Part shown: positions 26,041-33,262 of the stretch, piece after piece
How positions within the stretch are numbered: the first letter of the stretch is position 1
Layout of the letters: each line of letters opens with the position of its first letter
Source: Actinomarinicola tropica
GTDB taxonomy: Bacteria > Actinomycetota > Acidimicrobiia > Acidimicrobiales > SKKL01
Reading direction: 5' to 3'
DNA: 64,000 bases
NCBI RefSeq assembly: GCF_009650215.1
Contig: NZ_CP045851.1
Span: 2,879,001-2,943,000, forward strand
The notes under the pieces: model-generated
What the model was told of the DNA's origin: nothing
The model's input: the letters and a program-made list of their open reading frames with translations, nothing else
Databases searched by the model: none
Made by a program: the position numbers and the translations under genes

Positions 26041-27393
26041 GTGGTGCGCACCGGCAGCGCGCTGTTCACCGACCTCTACGAGCTCACGATGGCGGCGGGC
26101 TACGTGCGCGTCGGCATCGCCGAGCAGACCGCCACCTTCGACCTGTTCGTGCGGCGGCTGCCCGAGCCACGCCAGTTCCTCGTCGCCGCCGGACTCGCCG
26201 ACGCCGTCGACTTCCTCACCGACCTCTCGATCGACGACGACGAGCTGGCCTTCCTCGAGTCGACCGGGCGGTTCGCACCCGACGCGCTCGACGCCTTCGC
26301 CCGCCTGACCTTCACCGGGGACCTGTGGGGCGTCCCCGAGGGGGAGGTGGTGTTCGGCAACGAGCCGATCCTTCGGGTCACCGCCCCGCTCATCCAGGCC
26401 CAGGTCGTCGAGACGCGGCTGATCAACCTCGTCGCCTCGCAGACGATGGTGGCTTCGAAGGCGGCACGGGTGGCGATCGCCTGTGGGGACCGCACGTTCG
26501 TCGACTTCTCGGCCCGCCGGGACCACGGCGGCGATGCGGCGATGCAGACGGCGCGGGCGTCCTACGTCGCCGGCGCGGCGGGCACGTCGCTCGTCGCCGC
26601 CGGCCATCGGTGGGGCATCCCGCTGTCCGGCACGATGGCTCACGCCTACGTGATGAGCTTCGACGACGAGCGCGACGCGTTCCGCACGTTCGCCCGCACG
26701 TTCCCCGACGACGCCGTCCTCCTCATCGACACCTACGACACCGAGGAGGGAGCGCGCCGCGTCGTCGAGGTCGCCGCCGAGCTGGCCGACGACGGCATCC
26801 ACGTACGTGGGGTCCGGCTGGACTCGGGCGACCTGGCCCACCTGTCGAGGGCGGTCCGCGCGATCCTCGACGAGGGCGGCATGACCGAGACGTCGATCTT
26901 CGCCTCCGGTGACCTCGACGAGTACCGCATCACCGAGCTGCTCGCCTCCGGGTCCCCGATCGACGCCTTCGGCGTCGGCACCCAGCTCGGCACCAGCGCG
27001 GATGCCCCGAACCTGGGTGGCGTCTACAAGCTCGTGGCCGATGCGTCGGGCCCGAAGATGAAGCTGGCCGAGGACAAGGTGACGCTCCCCGGCCTCAAGC
27101 AGGTCTGGCGGGTCGAGCGCGACGGTCGGAGCACCCACGACGTCATCGCCCTCGATGACGAGGAGCCGCCGACCGATGCTCGGCCCCTGCTGCACCCGGT
27201 CCTGCGGGACGGCGCGCTGATCGGGCCCCTGCCCTCGATCGACGAGTCCCGGCGACGGGCCGCGACGTCGATCGCCGCGCTGCCGAGCCGGCTGCGGACG
27301 CTGCAACTGCGCGAGGCGCCCTACGACGTGCGCCGCTCGGCCGCGCTCGACGCGCTCGTGGCCGAGCTCACGGCACGCCACCGCGCCGGCTGA
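26041..27393 (+). CDS. pncB: Nicotinate phosphoribosyltransferase
   Basis: The protein has 450 residues, the usual size for bacterial PncB. Family blocks are clear: ALFTDLYELTMAAGY at the start, TFVDFSARRDHGG around the regulatory histidine, GTMAHAYVMSF, TYDTEEGARRVVEVA, RGVRLDSGDL, and AFGVGTQLGTSADAPNLGGV near residue 320. It converts nicotinate and PRPP to nicotinate mononucleotide, with ATP hydrolysis, directly after PncA in NAD salvage. The GTG at 26041 lies 1 nt after the pncA stop; a second GTG follows at 26044. A strong hairpin follows the stop codon. Confidence 0.93.
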   Translation: MVRTGSALFTDLYELTMAAGYVRVGIAEQTATFDLFVRRLPEPRQFLVAAGLADAVDFLTDLSIDDDELAFLESTGRFAPDALDAFARLTFTGDLWGVPEGEVVFGNEPILRVTAPLIQAQVVETRLINLVASQTMVASKAARVAIACGDRTFVDFSARRDHGGDAAMQTARASYVAGAAGTSLVAAGHRWGIPLSGTMAHAYVMSFDDERDAFRTFARTFPDDAVLLIDTYDTEEGARRVVEVAAELADDGIHVRGVRLDSGDLAHLSRAVRAILDEGGMTETSIFASGDLDEYRITELLASGSPIDAFGVGTQLGTSADAPNLGGVYKLVADASGPKMKLAEDKVTLPGLKQVWRVERDGRSTHDVIALDDEEPPTDARPLLHPVLRDGALIGPLPSIDESRRRAATSIAALPSRLRTLQLREAPYDVRRSAALDALVAELTARHRAG

Positions 27394-27422
27394 GGTCCGG
27401 GTGCCCCGCCGACACCCGGACC
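27394..27422. terminator. Bidirectional hairpin between pncB and the convergent lipoprotein gene
   Basis: The 10-bp arms GGTCCGGGTG (27394-27403) and CACCCGGACC (27413-27422) are perfectly complementary around a 9-nt loop. The stem begins right after the pncB stop codon. There is no clear T-run on either side. Confidence 0.6.
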
Positions 27423-27447
27423 CCTGCGGCTCGTGGCCTGCTGGCGG

Positions 27448-29190
27448 CTACCGCTCCCGCCAGACCTCGGCCCAGTAGACGACCGCGCCGGTCACGCCGT
27501 CGCCCTGGGCGCCGTCACCGGCGGTCCAGCCGCCGAGGTTGCGCACGTCCTCCGTCGCGAAGAGCGACGTCGCCGTGCCGCCGGCCCACATCAGCGGGAC
27601 CTGTTCGGCCAGCTCCATCATCATCGACTCGACCGCGGCGTAGCGCTCCTCGAAGTCGCTGCTGGTCTGGAGGACCTGCAGCTGCTCGTCGAGGTTGTCG
27701 CTCGTGTAGTTGGCGACGTTGGCCGAGCTCGTCGCCACCGGTCCGAAGGCCGGGGCCAGGGTGGTGTACGGATCCTGGTCGGCACCCATCCGGAAGCAGG
27801 TGATCATGTAGGTGCCGGAGAACGGCGGGTCCTGATCGGCGCTGCCGAGGGCGTTGGTGATGAGCGTCGGCTGCTCGACCTGCTCGAGCTCGACCTCGAC
27901 GCCGACCCCGTTCCAGAAGGCCTGGACCGTCTGGGACAGGAGCAGGAGCGACGGGTCCGGCGGGCACTGGAAGCGGATGCTGACCGGTTCGCCGACCGCC
28001 TTGCCGTCGGACCGCTCGGGATCGTTGATGTACTCGTCGAGGAGCTCCTCGGCCCGTGCCGGGTCGAACGCCGGGTACGCCTCCTCGACCGCGGCGGAGT
28101 ACCACGGCGAGTTCGGGCTGAAGAACTGGGTCTGGGGCGGGGTGATGCCCGCGCCGCCCAGCACCTCGATCAGGTCCTCCTGCTCGGTCGCGTGGACGAG
28201 CGCCTGACGCACGCGGACGTCGTCGACCGGCGGGACGAGGACGTTGAAGATGCCACCGCCGCCGTTGTTGCCGAGGCCCTCTAGCGACTGGATCTCGCCC
28301 TCGGCCTCGAGCTCCTCGGTCTGGCGGACGAACGACTGGCGGAACGTGTGCCCGACCTGGATGTCGCCCGACTGCACCGAGGCGATGCGGCTGCTCTCGT
28401 CCGGGATGGGCCGGAAGATCAGCTCGTCCAGGTAGGGGAGCTGCACGCCGTTGGCGTCGGTGCGCCAGTAGTCGGGGTTGCGCTCCAGTCGGATCTCGCT
28501 GTCACGCTGCCACGACACGAAGCGGAACGGGCCGGCGCCGACCGGCTGGCTCCCGCAGTCCTGGCCGGCTGCCGCGCAGGCCTCGTTGGAGAACGGGTAG
28601 CCGATCGTGCCTGTGAGCAGGTCGGGGAACGCGGCGTCGGGCTCGGACAGCACGTAGGTGTAGGTGAGCGGCCCGTCGACGCGCACCTCCTGCACGTGGG
28701 TGATGCTGCCGGCGACCGTCGAGGTCTCGGTGTTGAGGTACTCGTCGAAGTTCCGCTTCACGGCCTCGGCGTCGAGCGGCGTGCCGTCGTGGAACGTGAT
28801 GCCGTCGCGCAGGGTGACCGTCCACTCCGTCGATCCCTCGTTGGCCTCGATCGACTCGGCCAGGTGGGGGTGGATCTCGCCGTCGGCGCCGCGCACCGCG
28901 ATGGAGTCGAACACCGCCCGGGCCACGTTCGTGTTCGTCGAACCCGCGCCCGGGAGGAAGGTGTTGGCGTCCGCCTCCAAGCCGACGACCACGGTCCCCC
29001 CGGTCGTCACCTCCTCGACGTCGGACGCCAGCGTCGTGCTGCTGATCGCCTGCTCGTCCGCCGTCGTCCCGGTGTCGCCGCCCGACCCCGAGTCGTCTCC
29101 GCCACAGCTCGCCGCCACGATCCCCGCCACGATCACCCCTGCTGCTGCACGCCATCCCCGTCGACGGCGCGTGGGCATCGTGCCCTTCAT
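27448..29190 (-). CDS. Family 5 ABC solute-binding lipoprotein (peptide/nickel type)
   Basis: The protein has 580 residues. It begins with basic residues and a hydrophobic stretch ending in the lipobox VAASC (lipidated Cys29), followed by an acidic Ser/Thr/Gly linker, so it should be anchored outside the membrane. The body is a typical SBP_bac_5 protein: ESIEANEGSTEWTVTLRDG, FHDGTPLDAEAVKRNFD, GAGPFRFVSWQRDSEIRLERN and the DYWR motif near residue 230. These proteins bind oligopeptides or similar solutes. No permease or ATPase gene adjoins it, so it is an orphan binding protein here. GGGGAGG lies 5 nt before the ATG. Confidence 0.88.
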   Translation of the reverse strand: MKGTMPTRRRRGWRAAAGVIVAGIVAASCGGDDSGSGGDTGTTADEQAISSTTLASDVEEVTTGGTVVVGLEADANTFLPGAGSTNTNVARAVFDSIAVRGADGEIHPHLAESIEANEGSTEWTVTLRDGITFHDGTPLDAEAVKRNFDEYLNTETSTVAGSITHVQEVRVDGPLTYTYVLSEPDAAFPDLLTGTIGYPFSNEACAAAGQDCGSQPVGAGPFRFVSWQRDSEIRLERNPDYWRTDANGVQLPYLDELIFRPIPDESSRIASVQSGDIQVGHTFRQSFVRQTEELEAEGEIQSLEGLGNNGGGGIFNVLVPPVDDVRVRQALVHATEQEDLIEVLGGAGITPPQTQFFSPNSPWYSAAVEEAYPAFDPARAEELLDEYINDPERSDGKAVGEPVSIRFQCPPDPSLLLLSQTVQAFWNGVGVEVELEQVEQPTLITNALGSADQDPPFSGTYMITCFRMGADQDPYTTLAPAFGPVATSSANVANYTSDNLDEQLQVLQTSSDFEERYAAVESMMMELAEQVPLMWAGGTATSLFATEDVRNLGGWTAGDGAQGDGVTGAVVYWAEVWRER

Positions 29191-29317
29191 GTGGTCCTCC
29201 CCAGTGGGTCGATGAGTGTCCGACACCCGGGAGGGCGTCGTTGACACGGCGGACAATAACGGATCACCGCGGCATGGGGTGACCGCCGTCACCGCCGCAC
29301 GACGACACGGCGGCGCG

Positions 29318-29323
29318 TAGCGT
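29318..29323 (+). promoter_or_regulatory. Predicted leaderless -10 (TAGCGT) of the Ddn-like gene
   Basis: TAGCGT ends 6 nt before the ATG at 29330. Confidence 0.55.
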
Positions 29324-29329
29324 GCGGCC

Positions 29330-29773
29330 ATGCCTCTCGACGGTGAGTACGAACCGAGCACGTGGGAGTGGGTCCGCGACCAGGTGGAGGAGTACGAGGC
29401 CTCCGGCGGCCAGCGCGCCAACACGCTCCTCGACACCGGCATGCCGGTCATCATCCTGACGACGCGCGGGACCCGCAGCGGGAAGATCCGCAAGTCGCCG
29501 CTCATGCGGGTCGAGCACGGCGGGGAGTACGCGCTCGTGGCCTCGATGGGAGGCGCGCCCACCAACCCGTCCTGGCACCACAACCTCCTCGCCGACCCGA
29601 CGGCCGTCGTGATCCAGGACGGCCCCGAGCCCTTCGACGCCGAGGCCCGCATGGTCGAGGGCGACGAGCGGGCGGCGTGGTGGGAGCGGGCGGTCGCCGC
29701 GTACCCGCCCTACGCCGAGTACCAGGAGAAGACCGAGCGGCGCATCCCGGTGTGGGTGGCCCGGCGCCGCTGA
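29330..29773 (+). CDS. Deazaflavin (F420)-dependent nitroreductase-family protein, Ddn-like
   Basis: This 147-residue split-barrel protein belongs to the Ddn/FDOR family of actinobacteria. Signature blocks are LTTRGTRSGKIRKSPLMRVEHGGEYALVAS in two parts (about residues 44-75) and GGAPTNPSWHHNLLADP (about 77-93), which form the F420 phosphate and deazaflavin pocket. Members reduce quinones, nitroimidazoles or biliverdin with F420H2. The gene therefore suggests that the organism makes or uses F420. The next gene starts 4 nt after its stop, so they are cotranscribed. Confidence 0.88.
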   Translation: MPLDGEYEPSTWEWVRDQVEEYEASGGQRANTLLDTGMPVIILTTRGTRSGKIRKSPLMRVEHGGEYALVASMGGAPTNPSWHHNLLADPTAVVIQDGPEPFDAEARMVEGDERAAWWERAVAAYPPYAEYQEKTERRIPVWVARRR

Positions 29774-29777
29774 GCAG

Positions 29778-30506
29778 ATGACCACCCGCGCCTTCCGCGA
29801 GCTGCACCGTGCCGGCACGTTCGTCATGCCCAACCCGTGGGATCGCGGCTCGGCCCGCGCGCTGGAGGCCGCCGGCTTCCCGGCGCTCGCCACCACCAGC
29901 TCCGGCTTCGCCCGGTCCCTCGGGCGCAACGACCAGGAGACGACCCGCGACGAGCTCGTCGCCCACGTCGCCGACCTGGCCGCGGTGCTCTCCGTCCCCC
30001 TGAGCGTCGACGGCGAGCGCCTCTTCCCCGGCGACCCCGGGGGCATCCCCGAAACGGTTCGGCTGCTCGCCGACGCCGGCGCCGCGGGCTGCTCGATCGA
30101 GGACCACGACCCGGCGCGTGGGGCCGTCGTGCCGATGGAGGAAGCCGTCGCCGCCGTCCGCGACGCCGCCGAGGCCTGCGCACGCCACGACCTCGTGCTC
30201 ACGGCCAGAGCCGAGAACCACCTCTACGGGGTGGGCGATCTGGACGACACCATCGAGCGCCTCGTCGCGTTCCGGGACGCCGGCGCCGACGTCGTCTACG
30301 CGCCGGGGCTCCTCGACGCCGGTGACATCGAACGGGTGGTGCGGGAGGTCGGCCGACCCGTCAACGTGCTCGCGCTCCCCGGCACGCCCTCGGTGGCCGA
30401 GCTCGCCGCGCTCGGCGTGCGGCGCGTCTCCACCGGCGGGGCGCTCCAGTCCGCGGCGTACGAGGCAGCCCGCCAGCGGGCCCTCGCCCTCCGCGACGGG
30501 GCCTGA
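29778..30506 (+). CDS. Isocitrate lyase/PEP mutase superfamily protein
   Basis: The protein has 242 residues and a phosphonomutase/isocitrate-lyase barrel. It shows FVMPNPWDRGSARALEAAG (15-33), ALATTSSGFARSLGRND, a Mg-site region around LSVDGERLF, GAAGCSIEDHD with the metal ligands Glu and Asp, and LTARAENHLYG. The family includes oxaloacetate decarboxylases, methylisocitrate lyases and phosphonate enzymes; short actinobacterial members like this one have no assigned reaction. It follows the Ddn-like gene by 4 nt. The 3' end faces the MocR gene across 11 bp. Confidence 0.82.
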   Translation: MTTRAFRELHRAGTFVMPNPWDRGSARALEAAGFPALATTSSGFARSLGRNDQETTRDELVAHVADLAAVLSVPLSVDGERLFPGDPGGIPETVRLLADAGAAGCSIEDHDPARGAVVPMEEAVAAVRDAAEACARHDLVLTARAENHLYGVGDLDDTIERLVAFRDAGADVVYAPGLLDAGDIERVVREVGRPVNVLALPGTPSVAELAALGVRRVSTGGALQSAAYEAARQRALALRDGA

Positions 30507-30517
30507 GCAGCCCGCTC

Positions 30518-31930
30518 TCAGCTGCCTCGGCCAGGAAGGTCCGACCACGCCGCCGCAAGGCGGGCGACGGCCTCGTCGAGCACCTCGGGTGGCTGGGTGA
30601 CGGCCAGCCGCAGACGGTCGCCCATGTCCCCGTGCGGCGCGAGCAGCGAGCCGGCGACCACGTGGACGCCGTGGGCGGCCGCGGCGTCCGCCACGGCGCG
30701 AGCATCGGCGACGGGCAGTCGCACCCACGCCGCGGTCCCCCCGCGGCTCGGCGCGACCTCCCACTCGGGGAGGTGCTGCACCAGGGCCGCGGTCAGGTGC
30801 CGGTGCTGCCGTCGCAGGTCGAGCGCGCGGGCCGCCGCGAGGCGCGGGACCTCGTCGAGCAGCGCGAGGGCCACCGCCTGAGCCAGGACGTCGCCGCCCA
30901 GATCGGCGACGACCCGCCGCGGTACGAGGCGCCGCACGAGCGCAGGCTCGGCCCGCACCCATCCCACGCGCAGCCCGGCCCACGCCACCTTGCTGAGGGA
31001 ACCGATCGTGACGATCGGGGCCCCCGGGTCGAAGGACCGGAGGGGCCGGGGCCGACCCTCGTCGTCGAAGGGCAGGTCGGCGAGGACGCGGTCGTCGATC
31101 ACCGGCGTCCCCGTCCGGGCGGCGAGGTCGACGATCTGCGCCCGGTCACGATCGGACAGGACGGATCCCGTCGGGCTCTGGTGGGTGGGGTTCAGGTAGA
31201 CCAGCGCGGGACGGTGCCGCACCACGGCCTCCCGCAGGGCCTCGACGTCCACGCCGCCCGGGCCGGTCGGCACCGCGACGAGTCGGGCGCCGGCGCGGCG
31301 CGCGGCATCGAGGGCCCCGACGTAGGTCACGTCCTCGACGACGACGACCTCACCCGGTCGCACGAGCTCCTCGACGACGAAGCCGATCGCCTGCTGGGCG
31401 CCGGAGGTCACCAGGACCTCGTCGGGCCGATCGGCGAGCGCGGCCCGCAGCGCGGTCGAGCCCGCCGGCTCGTACCCGGTACCGGCCACCGCCCCTCGGG
31501 CGTGGTCGAGCGCGGCGCCGATCGCCGTCCGCTCGCGCGCGCCCGCCTCCGGCGCGGCGAGGGAGAGGTCGATCGAGCCGTCGGGGTGCTCGAGCACCGC
31601 GCCCATGCTCTCGGCGGGCGCGCGGCCTGCCGGCGCCAGGGTCCCCGCCACCCACGTCCCGCGACCCTGGCGGCTGTCGATGCGGCCCGAGGCCTTCAGG
31701 CGGCGATAGGCCTCGGCGGCGGTGGCCCGGCTGACCGCGGCGCGCCGGGCCAGCTCGCGCTCGGTCGGGAGCGCCGTGCCCGGCGGCAGCTCACCCCGCA
31801 GAACGAGGGCCTCCAGTGCGTCGGCCAGTCGTCGGTGGAGGGGTCCGGGACCGCGCTCCCAGCCCGCAGGAGGCAGATCCAGTGGCGTTCCACCCAATGA
31901 GCCTTGATTGGACCGGTCCATTCCACCCAT
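30518..31930 (-). CDS. MocR/PdxR-type regulator (GntR HTH + aminotransferase-like domain)
   Basis: This 470-residue protein has an N-terminal GntR helix-turn-helix (PPGTALPTERELARRAAVSR, about 50-69) and a C-terminal type I aminotransferase-like domain. The pyridoxal phosphate lysine lies in IGSLSKVAWAGLRVGW, the tyrosine/asparagine region in VYLNPTHQSPTGSVLSD, and the cofactor Asp region in TPVIDDRVLADL. Regulators of this kind sense PLP, GABA or amino acids through the aminotransferase domain. The divergent aminotransferase gene is the obvious target. The start is uncertain: ATG 31930, ATG 31921 and TTG 31897 are all in frame; 31930 fits the -10 geometry described for this intergenic region. 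Confidence 0.85.
   Translation of the reverse strand: MGGMDRSNQGSLGGTPLDLPPAGWERGPGPLHRRLADALEALVLRGELPPGTALPTERELARRAAVSRATAAEAYRRLKASGRIDSRQGRGTWVAGTLAPAGRAPAESMGAVLEHPDGSIDLSLAAPEAGARERTAIGAALDHARGAVAGTGYEPAGSTALRAALADRPDEVLVTSGAQQAIGFVVEELVRPGEVVVVEDVTYVGALDAARRAGARLVAVPTGPGGVDVEALREAVVRHRPALVYLNPTHQSPTGSVLSDRDRAQIVDLAARTGTPVIDDRVLADLPFDDEGRPRPLRSFDPGAPIVTIGSLSKVAWAGLRVGWVRAEPALVRRLVPRRVVADLGGDVLAQAVALALLDEVPRLAAARALDLRRQHRHLTAALVQHLPEWEVAPSRGGTAAWVRLPVADARAVADAAAAHGVHVVAGSLLAPHGDMGDRLRLAVTQPPEVLDEAVARLAAAWSDLPGRGS
31909..31920. promoter_or_regulatory. Predicted MocR operator, perfect 12-bp palindrome
   Basis: TGGACCGGTCCA is fully self-complementary and sits at the 5' end of the MocR gene, between the likely -35 (TTGATT, 31904) and -10 (CATCGT, 31928) of the aminotransferase gene. 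Two TTCCACCCA direct repeats (31888 and 31921) and a CCAAT/ATTGG pair flank it, a layout like that of MocR/PdxR sites. Confidence 0.6.
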
Positions 31931-31942
31931 CGTCGCACGATG
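31928..31942. promoter_or_regulatory. Overlapping divergent leaderless -10 elements
   Basis: CATCGT-CGC-ACGATG is an inverted repeat. Read on the plus strand, CATCGT ends 6 nt before the aminotransferase ATG (31940). Read on the minus strand, CATCGT (plus-strand ACGATG) ends 6 nt before the MocR ATG (31930). Each hexamer contains the other gene's start codon. Confidence 0.5.
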
Positions 31943-33157
31943 CTGCTGTCCCGCCGCGCCGCCGGCATGTCGTCGTCCACGATCCGCGACCTCCTCCACC
32001 TCGCGGACCGACCCGAGGTGATCTCCCTCGCCGGGGGCCTGCCCGATCCGGACGGCTTCCCGCTCGACGCCATCCGGGACGCCGTCGCCCACGTCCTGGC
32101 CGGGCGGACGACGGCGCTCGCCGCTCTCCAGTACTCGAGCACCGAGGGCGATCCCGGCCTCCGGGCGTGGATCGCCGCTCGTCACGCGGCCGTGACCGGA
32201 CGCCCCACGTCGCCGTCGCAGGTGCTCGTCACGACCGGGTCGCAGCAGGGGCTGGACCTGCTCGGCCGGGTCCTCGCCGACCCTGGCGACGTCGCCGTCG
32301 TCGAGGAGCCGGGCTACCTCGGCGCCATCCAGGCGCTGCGTGCCGACGCACTCGACGTCCGCGGCATCCCCGTCGACGACGACGGCCTCCGGACCGACGC
32401 CCTCGAGGACGCGTTGCGCCGCGGCCTCCGCCCTCGGCTCGTCTACACCGTGCCCACCTTCCAGAACCCGACGGGCACCACCCTGCCCGACGCCCGCCGA
32501 CGTCACCTGGCCGGCCTCGCCGACCGGTACGGGTTCGCCGTCGTCGAGGACGAGCCGTACACCGACCTGCGGTTCGGTGGCGCGCCGGTCGTCCCGGTGG
32601 CGGCCCAGTCGGACCGCGTCGTCACCCTGGGCACGTTCTCGAAGACCCTCGCCCCCGGGCTCCGCGTGGGGTGGCTCGTCGGTCCGGCCGAGGTGGTCGC
32701 CGCGGCGACCCGAGCCAAGCAGGCCGTCGACCTGCACACCGCCGGCATCGCCCAGCAGATCGCCCTCGCTCTCGTGACCGCGCCGGGCGGCATCGACGAG
32801 CACGTCCGCCGCGTCGCCGCCACCTATGCCGAGCGCGCGAGGGCGTTGCGCGCGGCGCTCGTCGAGGCCATCGGCCTCCGGTACGAGCTGACCGATCCGG
32901 GCGGCGGCATGTTCCTCTGGGCCGCGCCCCGGAGCGACGACGCGCCGGATGCCGCAGCGTTGCTCCACGCGGCGATCGCCCGCGGGACGGCCTTCGTGCC
33001 CGGCGAGGCGTTCGTCGTCGGCGAGCTGACGCCGCGGCGACGCGGGGCGATGCGGCTCTCGTTCGCCACCGCCCCGCCGGACGACCTGCGCGTCGCCGCC
33101 TCGCGCCTGGCCGCCGCCCTCGACGACGTGGTTGGGCGCGACATCCGGCGCATCTGA
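31940..33157 (+). CDS. PLP-dependent aminotransferase, class I/II (2-aminoadipate transaminase-like)
   Basis: The protein has 405 residues and a fold-type I aminotransferase sequence: RPEVISLAGGLPDPDGFPLD near the start, QVLVTTGSQQGLDLLGRVL (cofactor phosphate loop), YTVPTFQNPTGTTLPD, VVEDEPYTDLRF with the Asp that holds the pyridine ring, and the PLP lysine in LGTFSKTLAPGLRVGW. It resembles LysN/2-aminoadipate and branched or aromatic amino acid transaminases; the substrate is not clear. It is divergent from a MocR regulator that probably controls it. ATG at 31940 is chosen. The last codons are copied in a tandem repeat downstream. Confidence 0.87.
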   Translation: MLLSRRAAGMSSSTIRDLLHLADRPEVISLAGGLPDPDGFPLDAIRDAVAHVLAGRTTALAALQYSSTEGDPGLRAWIAARHAAVTGRPTSPSQVLVTTGSQQGLDLLGRVLADPGDVAVVEEPGYLGAIQALRADALDVRGIPVDDDGLRTDALEDALRRGLRPRLVYTVPTFQNPTGTTLPDARRRHLAGLADRYGFAVVEDEPYTDLRFGGAPVVPVAAQSDRVVTLGTFSKTLAPGLRVGWLVGPAEVVAAATRAKQAVDLHTAGIAQQIALALVTAPGGIDEHVRRVAATYAERARALRAALVEAIGLRYELTDPGGGMFLWAAPRSDDAPDAAALLHAAIARGTAFVPGEAFVVGELTPRRRGAMRLSFATAPPDDLRVAASRLAAALDDVVGRDIRRI

Positions 33158-33228
33158 CGCCAACCGCGCCCGACACCCGCCCTCGGGCGCGACATCCGGC
33201 GCATCTGACGCCAACCGCGCCCGACACC
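33134..33228. repeat. Tandem 44-bp repeat with 51-bp period at the aminotransferase 3' end
   Basis: Identical 44-bp units lie at 33134-33177 and 33185-33228. Each has inverted ends (GGGCGCG and CGCGCCC) enclosing a GGCG/CGCC pair, so each can fold into a stem-loop. The first unit contains the final codons and stop of the aminotransferase; the second lies wholly in the convergent gap. Twin hairpins of this kind may act as a terminator. Confidence 0.8.
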
Positions 33229-33262
33229 TCGCAGTCGAGCGCGGCGTGCGCGCCGTCGGCCC

